From positions 62,001 to 126,000 of the forward strand of contig NZ_AJKI01000031.1 in the NCBI RefSeq assembly GCF_000259075.1: 64,000 nucleotides of DNA, in the 5' to 3' direction. Of the stretch, positions 17,493-26,294 are shown piece after piece. The DNA comes from Marinilabilia salmonicolor JCM 21150 (GTDB lineage: Bacteria; Bacteroidota; Bacteroidia; Bacteroidales; Marinilabiliaceae). The position numbers and the translations under genes are program-made. Each line of letters begins with the position of its first letter. The stretch's first letter is position 1. Below the pieces are notes generated by a model that ran no database searches, had not been told where the DNA came from, and was given only the letters and a program-made list of their open reading frames with translations.

Positions 17493-17521
17493 CAAAAATA
17501 TACAATGTGTTCGAAAAACAA
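17493..17521 (-). promoter_or_regulatory. Candidate promoter of dsbD
   Basis: On the minus strand TTG, 18 bases, TATTTTTG; both boxes fit the Bacteroidota consensus. It is about 54 bp upstream of the dsbD ATG. Confidence 0.5.
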
Positions 17522-17561
17522 CCACTATTTTACATATGTGTATTGTTTAATATTTAATACA

Positions 17562-17608
17562 AAATAAAAATTGCTTTGAAAACCCATTTCGGCAATCAAA
17601 GCAATTTT
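17562..17608 (-). terminator. Intrinsic terminator of the KAS III-like gene
   Basis: AAATTGCTTTGA and TCAAAGCAATTT pair around a 16-base loop; on the minus strand the stem is followed by TTTTATTTT, about 60 bp past the stop at 17668. Confidence 0.8.
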
Positions 17609-17667
17609 CCCCAAAAAGTCAAAATACGCCCGCAAAAAGCAGGCCATTAAAACAAATTCATCTCATC

Positions 17668-18750
17668 TTATGGCATTCTGTAAACAATCGCATTAATATT
17701 CATTCCGGCTCCCACAGAAGTAAAGACAAAGTGATCACCCGATTTCAACCGGTGATTTTCAATCTCTTTCTCCATCAGCATATCAAATAAAACCGGGACT
17801 GTAGCCACAGAATTATTCCCCAGTTTGGCGATGGTCATGGGCATGGTATATTCCGGAACTTCGCGCAACCCATATAGTTTAAACAACCTTGCCAGAATGG
17901 CGTAATCCATTTTAGCATTGGCCTGATGAATCAACACCTTTTTTACTTCTGTAATATCAACTTGCGCTTTTTCAAGACACTTCTTTACCGTTGCCGGTAC
18001 TGTATGCAATGCATATTCATATACTTTCCGTCCATTCATTTTAAGATATTGATGTCGTGGATCAAGCTCTTTATTGTAGGATGGCCCCATACTCAAAAGA
18101 AAAGCATTGTCGAGGGTATCCGTTCTGGAAATATGAGAAATAATCCCCACCGGAGCATCACTCTCCTTGGCTTCAACAACAGCAGCACCGGCACCGTCGG
18201 AATAGATCATACTATCCACATCGTGAGGATCAGAAACACGCGACAATGTCTCTGCACCGATAACCAATACTCTTTTGGCTTCCCCGGTTTTGATATACAA
18301 ATCGGCCTGAATGAGTGCCTGCACCCATCCCGGACATCCAAACAAAAGGTCATATGCCACGCAAAACGGGTTCTCTACTTTAAGCTGATGCTTTACCTTG
18401 GAAGCCAGGGAAGGCAAAATGTCCGTACGCCCGGTTTCTTTACTGACATCTCCGAAATTATGGGCTACAATAATATAGTCCAGACTTTCCTTATCAATAC
18501 CCGCCGACTGGATTGCCTTTTCTGCAGCAAAGGCAGCAATGTCAGAAGACACATACTGATCATCCACATGTCTGCGCTGATCAATCTCAGTAATTTCTTT
18601 CAGCTTCTCAATAATAACTTTTGTCGGCTTATTCATCCGCTCACCGGAAGGAGCATAAAACTCATTTTGCAAAAAATCCTCATTCTTTACAATTCTCGGA
18701 GGAACATAAGAACCGGTTCCTTTTATTACCGAATAGATTTGTTTTGTCAT
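17668..18750 (-). CDS. 3-oxoacyl-ACP synthase III (KAS III/FabH-like)
   Basis: A 360-residue thiolase-fold condensing enzyme. The Cys-His-Asn triad is readable: C139 in LLFGCPGWVQ, H275 in LIHQANAKM, N312 in GNNSVAT. The C-terminus (FTSVGAGMNINAIVYRMP) fits the KAS III family. It is longer than the usual FabH (about 320) and stands outside any fatty-acid gene cluster, bounded by its own terminator and the tRNA-Leu gene. It may prime branched or specialised acyl chains and not housekeeping synthesis; that is inference, so no fabH symbol is given. Confidence 0.85.
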   Translation of the reverse strand: MTKQIYSVIKGTGSYVPPRIVKNEDFLQNEFYAPSGERMNKPTKVIIEKLKEITEIDQRRHVDDQYVSSDIAAFAAEKAIQSAGIDKESLDYIIVAHNFGDVSKETGRTDILPSLASKVKHQLKVENPFCVAYDLLFGCPGWVQALIQADLYIKTGEAKRVLVIGAETLSRVSDPHDVDSMIYSDGAGAAVVEAKESDAPVGIISHISRTDTLDNAFLLSMGPSYNKELDPRHQYLKMNGRKVYEYALHTVPATVKKCLEKAQVDITEVKKVLIHQANAKMDYAILARLFKLYGLREVPEYTMPMTIAKLGNNSVATVPVLFDMLMEKEIENHRLKSGDHFVFTSVGAGMNINAIVYRMP

Positions 18751-19020
18751 ATTTCTTTTTTGGATTTAAAACTCTCCACAAAGGAACAACTTTTTAAAAT
18801 AAGGTGTTCAATTCGCATCATTCATTCGTCCCACCATAAAACCACTCACCACATTTTATGCAAAAACAGGGGGATTGAAAACAATTATTTCACCAAAAAA
18901 TTTTAAAGAACACCGACACAACCTTTAGAAAAAGGTGGTTTTTCTTAAAAAAATAATACCCACTTCTTCAATCGTTTACAAATTCACGAAGAATAAAAGC
19001 AAAAAACTACCAACCGAATG
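18751..19020. other. Intergenic stretch with no visible feature
   Basis: AT-rich DNA between the KAS III-like gene and the tRNA-Leu promoter. I see no open frame, hairpin or repeat. A weak -7-like TTCCTTTG lies on the minus strand near 18780 but lacks the TA. Confidence 0.5.
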
Positions 19021-19051
19021 TTGTAGAGAACAACTGAAAAAACTATATTTG
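19021..19051 (+). promoter_or_regulatory. Promoter of tRNA-Leu
   Basis: TTG, 20 bases, TATATTTG, with the -7 box ending 27 bp before the tRNA 5' end. It agrees well with the Bacteroidota consensus and with the tRNA-Val promoter at 40229-40260. Confidence 0.7.
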
Positions 19052-19077
19052 CACCGCATTTAAAGGATTTCACATCC

Positions 19078-19162
19078 GCCCGGATGGTGGAATTGGTAGA
19101 CACGCTGGACTTAAAATCCAGTGGCCATTGCGGCCGTGCGGGTTCAAGTCCCGCTCCGGGTA
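19078..19162 (+). tRNA. tRNA-Leu (anticodon UAA)
   Basis: An 85-nt tRNA with a long variable arm, as expected for leucine. Acceptor stem GCCCGGA pairs with TCCGGGT, the anticodon stem-loop is CTGGACTTAAAATCCAG with anticodon TAA, and the T arm is GCGGGTTCAAGTCCCGC. CCA is not encoded (the 3' end reads A, CTA). Confidence 0.97.
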
Positions 19163-19164
19163 CT

Positions 19165-19191
19165 AAAAGGTCGGTTTTTACCGGCCTTTTT
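19165..19191 (+). terminator. Terminator of tRNA-Leu
   Basis: AAAAGGTCGGT and ACCGGCCTTTTT pair around TTTT immediately after the tRNA, ending in a T-run. Confidence 0.85.
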
Positions 19192-19674
19192 ACATTTGGT
19201 GAAACACCGACCCTCATTCACTTTTCCTTAAATCAAACCAATTTGACTTTCTTACCTTATGCAATGGGAAACTTAATGAATGAAACAGGTTGCATAAACA
19301 TTTTGTCAAGGGAGTTGAAGAACATGTTCATTGCTTTATAGCGCTTAAACCAACATAGGCCGTGTCAGATTTGATGAAAATAGTTAAAGCATAATCTTCC
19401 AAATAGCTAAACGAAACTAATTAATTGAACCATCGTTTTGAATGGCAACAGGGATTTGGTTGTTTCACTTGCAACCGATCACATATTCAAAAGGTATTCC
19501 GGTACATACAAAACCAGGAAGAACATCACCGAACAAAACAAAAGCCCCGGGATTAAAATCCCTGACAATAAAATGTACCGTACCTATGGCACCATAAAAC
19601 AAGCCCCCCAAAGCTCCATAGAAGCGCCCCATCCTATTCCCTGGGGATCTATTCCCGCGGCCCCAAAAACAAAA
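19192..19674. other. Intergenic stretch, no firm feature
   Basis: About 480 bp between tRNA-Leu and the mutS stop. On the minus strand a 55-codon frame (19465-19632) could encode a Gly-rich hydrophobic peptide (MGRFYGALGGLFYGAIG), but it has no promoter or homologue I know and I do not call it. Nothing else is seen. Confidence 0.4.
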
Positions 19675-22296
19675 TCACTTTAATCCGGAAATCCGCTTAA
19701 TCTCGTTCAACTTATTAAGAGCATCCATAGGGGTCAGATTGTTAATGTCCAGATTAACAATCTGATCTCTTATTTGCTGAAGCACAGGATCATCCAACTG
19801 AAAGAAACTAAGCTGAAAACCTTCCCTGTGTTGAGCCAGATCTCCTACCGGTTTAGATATACCTCCCTGCCTATTGTTGGTTTCCAGTTCGCCAAGAATT
19901 TCATTGGCACGTTTCACAACACTGGGCGGCATCCCGGCCATACGTGCCACATGAATACCAAAACTATGCTCACTGCCTCCTGGAACCAATTTGCGAAGAA
20001 AAATCACTTTATTATCCACCTCTTTAACCGAGACATTAAAATTTTTGCAACGGGGAAAAGACTTCTCCATCTCATTGAGTTCATGATAATGGGTGGCAAA
20101 CAAGGTCTTGGCTCTGGCCCGCGTATTTTCATGAATATATTCCACAATGGACCAGGCAATGGAAATTCCGTCATATGTACTGGTTCCTCGCCCCAATTCA
20201 TCAAACAAAACAAGGCTTCGCGGAGTAAGGTTATTCAAAATACTGGAAGCTTCATTCATCTCCACCATAAAAGTAGATTCTCCCAATGATATATTGTCGG
20301 AAGCCCCCACACGTGTAAAAATTTTATCAACCACTCCGATGGTGGCACTTTCGGCAGGCACAAAACTTCCAATCTGTGCCATCAGAACAATAAGTGCAGT
20401 CTGCCTGAGCAAGGCCGACTTACCAGCCATATTAGGCCCTGTAATAATTATAATCTGCTGCTTGTCATTGTCGAGATAAACATCATTGGGTACATACTCC
20501 TCGCCAGCCGGAAGTTGTTTCTCAATTACCGGATGACGTCCGGCCTTAATATCCAGGCTATCCTCCTCAGTAATCACCGGACGCACATAATTATTCTGAG
20601 CAGCCAGTGATGCAAAACCCACCAGACAGTCGATTCGTGCAAGCAAATTAGAGTTGAGCTGGATGGCAGGAATAAAATCGGCCAGTGCCACAGTAAGCGC
20701 ATTAAACAGCTCGGTTTCCAAAACCAACATTCGCTCCTCGGCTCCGAGAATCTTGGCCTCATATTCTTTCAATTCCTCCGTAATATATCTTTCGGCATTT
20801 ACAAGAGTTTGTTTCCTGATCCAATCATCAGGAACCTTATCTTTATGGGTATTCCTTACCTCAATGTAATATCCAAAAACATTATTAAAACTTATTTTCA
20901 GGCTTGTAATCCCGGTCCGCTCCGTTTCTCTTTTCAGAAGTTCATTCAGATAGTCTTTACCTGAGAAAGCGATGTGTCGAAGTTCATCCAGTTCTTTGGA
21001 AACTCCCTCCCTGATCACATTCCCTTTATTCAGTTGATTGGGAGGATCGGGCATAATCTCTTTTTCGATTCGCTCTTTTATTGTGACACAAGGATTCAAC
21101 TGGCCCCCAATGTGATTTAACACATCATTATCTGCATGCAGACACAACTCCCTAACGGGCTCAATGCTGTTTAATGCATTGCGCATCTGAATCATTTCCC
21201 GTGGGGTAATCCGACCGGAAGCCACCTTTGAAACCAGACGTTCCAAATCTCCCACAGGACGAAGTTGACTCTCCAGATCCATTTTTAACTGCGGATCTTT
21301 AAAAAAGTGTTCGACCACCGACTGACGGTCTTTAATAGGCTGCACGTCCTTCAGCGGAAGTGCAATCCATCTTTTGAGCAAACGACTCCCCATTGGAGTA
21401 ACTGAATGATCAATGATATCCGTAAGGGATCGCCCTCCCTCATTCACAGAAGAAAAAATCTCCAGATTCCGGATGGTAAACCGATCCAACCAGACATATT
21501 TATCTTCATCGATTCGCGAAAGGCTGGAAATATGTTTGATCTGATGATGTTGTGTCAGATCCAGGTAGTGTAAAACAGCTCCGGCTGCAATGGTCCCAAG
21601 CTTCAATCGTTCCACCCCGAAACCTTTCAGTGATTTTGTTTCAAAATGTTTCAATAAACGATCCCGTCCGGACTCTTCAGTGAAGACCCAGTCATCCAGA
21701 CCAAATGTATAGTAACCGGAGCCGAACAACTCAGCAAACTGACTTTTTCGCTGTTTCTCGAACAATACCTCTTTAGGTTTAAACCCTGATACCAATTTCT
21801 GAATATGATCAAAAGGTCCTTCAGCAGTAAGAAACTCACCCGTAGAAATATCCAGAAAAGCTACTCCGGCAGCTTTATTATCCAAATGTACAGCAGCCAA
21901 AAAATTATTCTCCCGATGTTCCAGAATATTGTCATTAATGGCAACTCCCGGAGTCACCAATTCTGTTACTCCTCTTTTGACAATCTTTTTAGTCAGTTTC
22001 GGATCTTCGAGCTGATCACAAACAGCCACGCGCTGTCCGGCCCTGACCAATTTTGGAAGATAAGTATCCAACGCATGGTGGGGGAATCCTGCCAGTTCGA
22101 TAGAAGACGCTGAACCATTGGCACGTTTGGTCAATGTAATACCTAATATTTCAGCCGCTTTTACAGCATCATCAGAAAAAGTCTCATAAAAGTCCCCTAC
22201 ACGAAACAGCAAAATGGCATCGGGATATTTCCCCTTTATGCTGTAGTATTGCTTCATCAGGGGAGTCTGAACAATATTTTTTTTATCTTTAGCCAA
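19675..22296 (-). CDS. mutS: DNA mismatch repair protein MutS
   Basis: An 873-residue MutS that recognises mispairs and recruits MutL. The mismatch-reading Phe-x-Glu is FYE (F36, E38) in [10 protein letters not shown]. The C-terminal ATPase has Walker [14 protein letters not shown], the Walker B/signature region [15 protein letters not shown] and FATHYHEL. The start codon is TTG (22294-22296): it is the only initiator that gives the family's usual N-terminus (short Lys-rich leader then TPLMKQY), as a stop lies seven codons upstream and the next ATG is residue 14. Transcribed alone. Confidence 0.95.
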   Translation of the reverse strand: MAKDKKNIVQTPLMKQYYSIKGKYPDAILLFRVGDFYETFSDDAVKAAEILGITLTKRANGSASSIELAGFPHHALDTYLPKLVRAGQRVAVCDQLEDPKLTKKIVKRGVTELVTPGVAINDNILEHRENNFLAAVHLDNKAAGVAFLDISTGEFLTAEGPFDHIQKLVSGFKPKEVLFEKQRKSQFAELFGSGYYTFGLDDWVFTEESGRDRLLKHFETKSLKGFGVERLKLGTIAAGAVLHYLDLTQHHQIKHISSLSRIDEDKYVWLDRFTIRNLEIFSSVNEGGRSLTDIIDHSVTPMGSRLLKRWIALPLKDVQPIKDRQSVVEHFFKDPQLKMDLESQLRPVGDLERLVSKVASGRITPREMIQMRNALNSIEPVRELCLHADNDVLNHIGGQLNPCVTIKERIEKEIMPDPPNQLNKGNVIREGVSKELDELRHIAFSGKDYLNELLKRETERTGITSLKISFNNVFGYYIEVRNTHKDKVPDDWIRKQTLVNAERYITEELKEYEAKILGAEERMLVLETELFNALTVALADFIPAIQLNSNLLARIDCLVGFASLAAQNNYVRPVITEEDSLDIKAGRHPVIEKQLPAGEEYVPNDVYLDNDKQQIIIITGPNMAGKSALLRQTALIVLMAQIGSFVPAESATIGVVDKIFTRVGASDNISLGESTFMVEMNEASSILNNLTPRSLVLFDELGRGTSTYDGISIAWSIVEYIHENTRARAKTLFATHYHELNEMEKSFPRCKNFNVSVKEVDNKVIFLRKLVPGGSEHSFGIHVARMAGMPPSVVKRANEILGELETNNRQGGISKPVGDLAQHREGFQLSFFQLDDPVLQQIRDQIVNLDINNLTPMDALNKLNEIKRISGLK

Positions 22297-22491
22297 GAAA
22301 CTATGGTTTTCGGAGTTCTACCTAAATTGCGAATTTCCCACAAAGATAAAAAGAGAATCAACACCGTAGCGATTGCAAAAAAGTTTTTTACCTGTCCTGT
22401 ATTTGTAAATCTTTAATTTTGAAATCCCCGATTCAATTAATATTTTTATATTCGCATTCAAAATAAGAAAAGGTAATCAAAATTACATGTT

Positions 22492-22665
22492 ATGAAATAT
22501 CTTCTGAAGAACCTTGGAATACTGATGATTATTGCCGCCGTTGTAATTTTGGGGGTTTATGCAATGAACAATTACATCGATAACATTTACCTGATTGTTT
22601 CATTGCTATTAATTATTGGGGGTATTGCTGCTCACATCTTGCTGAATAAAAAGGTTGAAGAGTGA
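22492..22665 (+). CDS. Small two-helix membrane protein, 57 residues
   Basis: An ATG at 22492 opens a 58-codon frame encoding MKYLLKNLGILMII.. with two hydrophobic helices (about residues 7-25 and 33-51) joined by a short polar turn (MNNYIDN) and ending in the basic/acidic tail LNKKVEE. The good start, the amphipathic pattern and a terminator 200 bp downstream argue for a real gene. Similar short two-helix proteins beginning MKYLLKNLG occur in Bacteroidota as hypothetical proteins; function unknown. It is divergent from mutS. Confidence 0.65.
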   Translation: MKYLLKNLGILMIIAAVVILGVYAMNNYIDNIYLIVSLLLIIGGIAAHILLNKKVEE

Positions 22666-22688
22666 GACACTGAAAGCATTTGAACTAA

Positions 22689-22862
22689 CCTGGATTATTC
22701 ATAAATTATCTATTACGATGTTCAACTACCTGCTAAATTCAGGCGTCCTCAATAAAATTGACTTGAAAATAGTTCACTATTTACTTTATCAATTTTCTCT
22801 GCGGTTGCCTGAATTTATTGGTATTTAAACATCTCATAACGAAAACTCATGAATAAACCAGG
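22689..22862. repeat. MITE-like palindromic repeat, family A, copy 2
   Basis: 174 bp from CCTGG to CCAGG with 55-bp inverted arms that pair over most of their length, and an inner palindrome TAAAATTGA / TCAATTTT. It is homologous to 6482-6654. In the stem, TTCAGGC / GCCTGAA here replaces TACGGGC / CCCATA there, so changes on one arm are matched on the other. It lies between the 57-residue gene and its terminator. Confidence 0.87.
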
Positions 22863-22866
22863 CTGA

Positions 22867-22898
22867 AGTGGCAGGTTTAAATCTGTCACTTTTTTTTT
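22867..22898 (+). terminator. Intrinsic terminator
   Basis: AGTGGCAG and CTGTCACT pair (one G-T) around GTTTAAAT, followed by eight or more T. It serves the small gene at 22492, with the family A repeat inside the 3' UTR. Confidence 0.82.
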
Positions 22899-22956
22899 GG
22901 CTAAAAGAAAGACAGGTCCATCAATAAAGACCATAAATTCCCAGGAAAATCACTCA

Positions 22957-23682
22957 TCACTCCGACCGAAGGACAATTTTTTCCCCGTTTCTTACACATA
23001 CAATGTCAAGCACATCTCTGCGAAAACAATAATCAAGATCTTTTTCACGTCCCTTTTGCTTCAAAATATTGTAATGTCTGCCCCTCACTGATATACCCGG
23101 GAAATCTGCTTTATTGTTCTCATAAAGATTCAATGCACCCAATGCAGCATCAGTAAATATTGCAGGATGACCTTGTTGCATGAAAAGTTCTACCATGTAG
23201 CCGGCACACAAAACATCTTCTAAAGAATAAGCTCCATTGGTACCTGATGCAATCAAAACCACCTCTTCCGCCTCTGTTAAAGCATTTGCCGTGGCCCGGG
23301 CATTTAAGAATGATGCAATGAAAAGGCACCCGGCAGTTTGGGCTTTACGAATGGCTTTGGTACCATTGGTGGTTGTCATCACCAAAGTAGCCTCAGATAA
23401 CTTTTCCGGTATTAATTCCAATGGACTGTTTCCCATATCAAAACCTTCTATGGGATCAGCATCTCTTTCCCCTGCAAGAATCACAGTCTCTTTGGAATTA
23501 TTGAGACGGTAAGAGAACGCCTCTTCTTTGGAAAGCACCGGAATCACTTTTTCTGCTCCGTAAAAAAGAGCAGTCACCATCACAGATGTAGCGCGAAGTA
23601 CATCAATTACCACCGCAGTTTTTCCGGCAACACGGGCATCGGAAAGTTCGGTCACCGAATTTATTACGTCTATTGTTTGCAT
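22957..23682 (-). CDS. comB: 2-phosphosulfolactate phosphatase family (ComB)
   Basis: A 241-residue protein of the ComB family. Conserved features: AVVIDVLRATSVMV near residues 23-36, LAGERDADPIEGFDMGNSP, and TTTNGTKAI followed by IASFLNARA and IASGTNGAYSLED. In methanogens ComB dephosphorylates phosphosulfolactate on the route to coenzyme M. Many bacteria without coenzyme M keep the gene, and the product here may feed sulfolactate or related sulfonate metabolism; no partner gene is in view. It starts 6 bp after the MATE gene stop, so the two are one operon. Confidence 0.85.
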   Translation of the reverse strand: MQTIDVINSVTELSDARVAGKTAVVIDVLRATSVMVTALFYGAEKVIPVLSKEEAFSYRLNNSKETVILAGERDADPIEGFDMGNSPLELIPEKLSEATLVMTTTNGTKAIRKAQTAGCLFIASFLNARATANALTEAEEVVLIASGTNGAYSLEDVLCAGYMVELFMQQGHPAIFTDAALGALNLYENNKADFPGISVRGRHYNILKQKGREKDLDYCFRRDVLDIVCVRNGEKIVLRSE

Positions 23683-23688
23683 ATCGTT

Positions 23689-25062
23689 TTATTTTTGGGG
23701 TCTTTCGGAAAGATGCATATTTCTGGTCAGCCATCGGAATCGCAGCAAAAGGAACATCGAAATAGAAAAAAGACCGAGCAGATAACCATACCAAATACCC
23801 TCCGGGCCAACGTCAAGGGTAAAGGCAAAAAAGTACCCCACCGGAAGTGCAAGAACAAAGTAAGCCACCACCAACATCCCAAAAGGAAGGTTCACATCTT
23901 CCAACCCTCTCAAAGCTCCCAGCATGGTCACCTGCAAGCCATCGAAAAGCTGAAACGCTGCAGCAACAATCATCAGGCCTGCGGCAATAGTTATCACTTC
24001 CCCGCTATCAATAAACAAACCCGGAATGAAGTTGCGGCCGAATATAAAAAGAACAGCACCACTTCCCATAAACACCAGCACCAAATGCAGAGAAGCAAAA
24101 ACCGTTGCTCGCAAGGCATTAAAACGCTTTTGCCCCACAAACTGACTGACCTTCACCGTGGTGGCTGCAGCAATTCCCTGAGCCACCATAAAGGTGAAAC
24201 TGGCAAAACTCAATACAATCTGATGAGCTGCAAGAGCAGCAGCACCTAACCATCCCATCATTATACTTCCAAGACTGAAAGACAAAACTTCGATAAAATG
24301 CTGCCCTCCAATGGGAAGCCCAAGCCGCATCAGATGCAGGCTCTTACTCCAGGAAAATTTGGTTTCTCCGATATGACGGCGATAGTACCTGAAAAAATCG
24401 AACTTAAAATAGACCCACATAAAAAGCAATGGCATCACCATACGGGCAGTAAGGGTAGCATATCCCGCACCCATTACTCCATAAGCAGGAAAACCAAATT
24501 TTCCAAATATCCAGATATAATTCAGAAATATATTCAGCAGGTTGGCCGAAACCGTAATAACCATCGCAATACGGGTATTTCCCAAACCCTCGGCAAATTG
24601 TTTGAACGTAAAAAACAACACAAAAGGAATCATTGAGACCACCAACACTCTGTAGTAAGGCAATGCTACCTCTACCACATCGGACGGCTGCCCCATAAAA
24701 GGCATCAGGTATCCAACCAGCCACAACAATAAAGTGAGGACAAGTCCTGCAGCCTGAAATGCATACAGGCTCTGCTTAAACCATGAAGATGCCAACTGCT
24801 TATTGCCACCTCCATAAGCTTTTCCCACAAGAGGGGTCAATCCGTTGACCATACCCAGTCCAAAAACCATCCCCACCACAAAAACTGTATTGGCAAAGGA
24901 GACTGCAGCCAGTGGAACCGTGCCCAATTGCCCAACCATCAGGTTGTCGGCAAGCACCACAACCATCTGGCCGGCCTGAGCCAGCATTACCGGCATGGCC
25001 AAAATAAGATTTGGCACGTAATGCCGGGAATAGGTTTCTTTGATTATGTTGTTTTGATTCAT
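23689..25062 (-). CDS. MATE family multidrug/Na+ antiporter
   Basis: A 457-residue inner-membrane exporter with 12 predicted helices and the duplicated MATE fold. PNLILAMPVMLAQAGQM and LADNLMVGQLG open the first half; GLPIGGQHFIEVLSFSLGSI and GAAALAAHQI mark the second. It fits the NorM/DinF-type group. I start at ATG 25062 (MNQNNIIKETYS); a longer frame upstream to 25158 has no family likeness. The substrate cannot be told from sequence. It is co-transcribed with comB. Confidence 0.9.
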   Translation of the reverse strand: MNQNNIIKETYSRHYVPNLILAMPVMLAQAGQMVVVLADNLMVGQLGTVPLAAVSFANTVFVVGMVFGLGMVNGLTPLVGKAYGGGNKQLASSWFKQSLYAFQAAGLVLTLLLWLVGYLMPFMGQPSDVVEVALPYYRVLVVSMIPFVLFFTFKQFAEGLGNTRIAMVITVSANLLNIFLNYIWIFGKFGFPAYGVMGAGYATLTARMVMPLLFMWVYFKFDFFRYYRRHIGETKFSWSKSLHLMRLGLPIGGQHFIEVLSFSLGSIMMGWLGAAALAAHQIVLSFASFTFMVAQGIAAATTVKVSQFVGQKRFNALRATVFASLHLVLVFMGSGAVLFIFGRNFIPGLFIDSGEVITIAAGLMIVAAAFQLFDGLQVTMLGALRGLEDVNLPFGMLVVAYFVLALPVGYFFAFTLDVGPEGIWYGYLLGLFSISMFLLLRFRWLTRNMHLSERPQK

Positions 25063-25254
25063 GATATCAGAAATGACCTGCAAAGATATTCGTTTTGTTC
25101 CAACCAGCGAATTCGAATGCCTGACAAAACAAATTCCGGAATGAAAAAAGATATTCATCCGTAAAAAATTTGCTTATCGATGCCGGATAAAACTCGAATA
25201 CAGCAACTTACACACATTATTGACTATGGTTTAAAATAACGTTTTTGCAATTAG

Positions 25255-25285
25255 AGATTGCTTCGGGCGTTGCCCGAAGCAATCT
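25255..25285. repeat. Perfect 14-bp hairpin, family D-like
   Basis: AGATTGCTTCGGGC, loop GTT, GCCCGAAGCAATCT: fourteen perfect pairs, no T-run. The word GATTGCTTC is shared with the larger palindromes at 36238 and 49004. The rest of 25063-25388 shows nothing. Confidence 0.7.
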
Positions 25286-25388
25286 TTAAACATCCACACG
25301 CAACTATAAACTTAAGCCATATTGTTTTGCGGCAATGGTTACCATGCTCATTTCTTCAGTATAAAATCATTATAAGTTAATTGGTCTG

Positions 25389-25559
25389 ATGAAATTCGTG
25401 ATTCTTTTATACATACCCTATTGTGGTAGTTGTCTTTGTAAACAAAACGGCAAAGCCGAGGGAGAAATCAAAGCTCCATCCTCATTTCAATCGGGAAACT
25501 ATCAAGTCATAAAAAAGTCATTGCTTTCAGGTTATCATCCTATCCTTAAAAAATTCTAA
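25389..25559 (+). CDS. Possible small exported peptide, 56 residues, unknown
   Basis: A 57-codon frame starting ATG at 25389. The product opens with a short hydrophobic stretch MKFVILLYIPYCGSC carrying three cysteines within seven residues (CGSCLC), followed by a polar, basic tail ending LLSGYHPILKKF. This could be a short signal or lipoprotein leader, or a degraded gene fragment. It ends 16 bp from the convergent trmN6 stop. No family recognised and no clear promoter; a chance frame is possible. Confidence 0.3.
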   Translation: MKFVILLYIPYCGSCLCKQNGKAEGEIKAPSSFQSGNYQVIKKSLLSGYHPILKKF

Positions 25560-25574
25560 AAAGCAAAACTAATT

Positions 25575-26282
25575 TCAGAATGCAAGATAAAAACCGGAAA
25601 CAATATTTTTAAAACCGGGAGTATATTTATGCCTGGACTCCTCAACATCAAGACTTTCAATTATAGGTAAATTCACCTGCTTGCGTGTCCACACTGACAA
25701 TACCCTTTTAGCGGGTTTACCTGGGTTGGGATGCACCATCAGGCGTTTTTGCTCATACATCCCGGAACAAGCAGCTTTCAACCTAAAGCTCTCATAATCA
25801 TAAACCGGAAGAATCAAAGAGAAAACACCATCAACAGAAAGCAATTTATTCACACCTTCCAGCAGATCCTCTGCGGTCAGTGATACATCATGCCGTGCGG
25901 TTGCTTTGCGGGAACATTCATTTTTCATGCTCCCGCTGAAGAAAGGAGGATTACTGACAATCAAATCATAAGAAGAGGCACTGTTTTCAGCAAAATCCTG
26001 AAGAGATGCATGATAGAGATTTAGTCGATCATTCCAGGGAGATGCTTCAAAATTGATTCGGGCATCGACGCAGGCTGCATCGTCAATTTCCACGGCATCA
26101 ATCATTGCATTACGGGTACGCTGTGCCAACATTAATGCCACCAGGCCTGTTCCAGTACCCGCATCAAGAATTTTTGCGGGCTGAAGATCAACAGGAGTCC
26201 AGGCTCCAAGCAACACTCCATCTGTTCCAACCTTCATGGCGGCATTCTCCTGTATTACTGTAAACTGCTGAAACTTAAACAT
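25575..26282 (-). CDS. trmN6: tRNA1(Val) (adenine(37)-N6)-methyltransferase
   Basis: A 235-residue SAM-dependent methyltransferase of the YfiC/TrmN6 family. It has the family opening FKFQQFTVIQENAAMKVGTDGVLLGAW, SAM motif I LDAGTGTGLVALMLAQR (about 38-54), and the N6-adenine motif SNPPFF near residue 109. It modifies A37 of the tRNA-Val with anticodon UAC in Escherichia coli, and two such tRNA genes occur at 40033-40207. It ends a minus-strand run, 12 bp after the TIGR02757 gene. Confidence 0.9.
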   Translation of the reverse strand: MFKFQQFTVIQENAAMKVGTDGVLLGAWTPVDLQPAKILDAGTGTGLVALMLAQRTRNAMIDAVEIDDAACVDARINFEASPWNDRLNLYHASLQDFAENSASSYDLIVSNPPFFSGSMKNECSRKATARHDVSLTAEDLLEGVNKLLSVDGVFSLILPVYDYESFRLKAACSGMYEQKRLMVHPNPGKPAKRVLSVWTRKQVNLPIIESLDVEESRHKYTPGFKNIVSGFYLAF

Positions 26283-26294
26283 ACCTCCTAACCA

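Noticed and set aside
17926-18906. Long 326-codon open frame opposite the KAS III-like gene
   Set aside because: The minus strand carries an intact condensing enzyme with its full Cys-His-Asn triad; the opposite frame has low-complexity composition, no motif, and overlaps only because stop codons are rare in that frame.
19084-19341. Open frame running through tRNA-Leu
   Set aside because: The DNA is a complete tRNA gene followed by its terminator; the peptide is a translation of the tRNA.
19465-19632. 55-codon minus-strand frame with Gly-rich hydrophobic sequence downstream of mutS
   Set aside because: No promoter, no homologue recalled, and overlapping frames of similar length occur by chance here.
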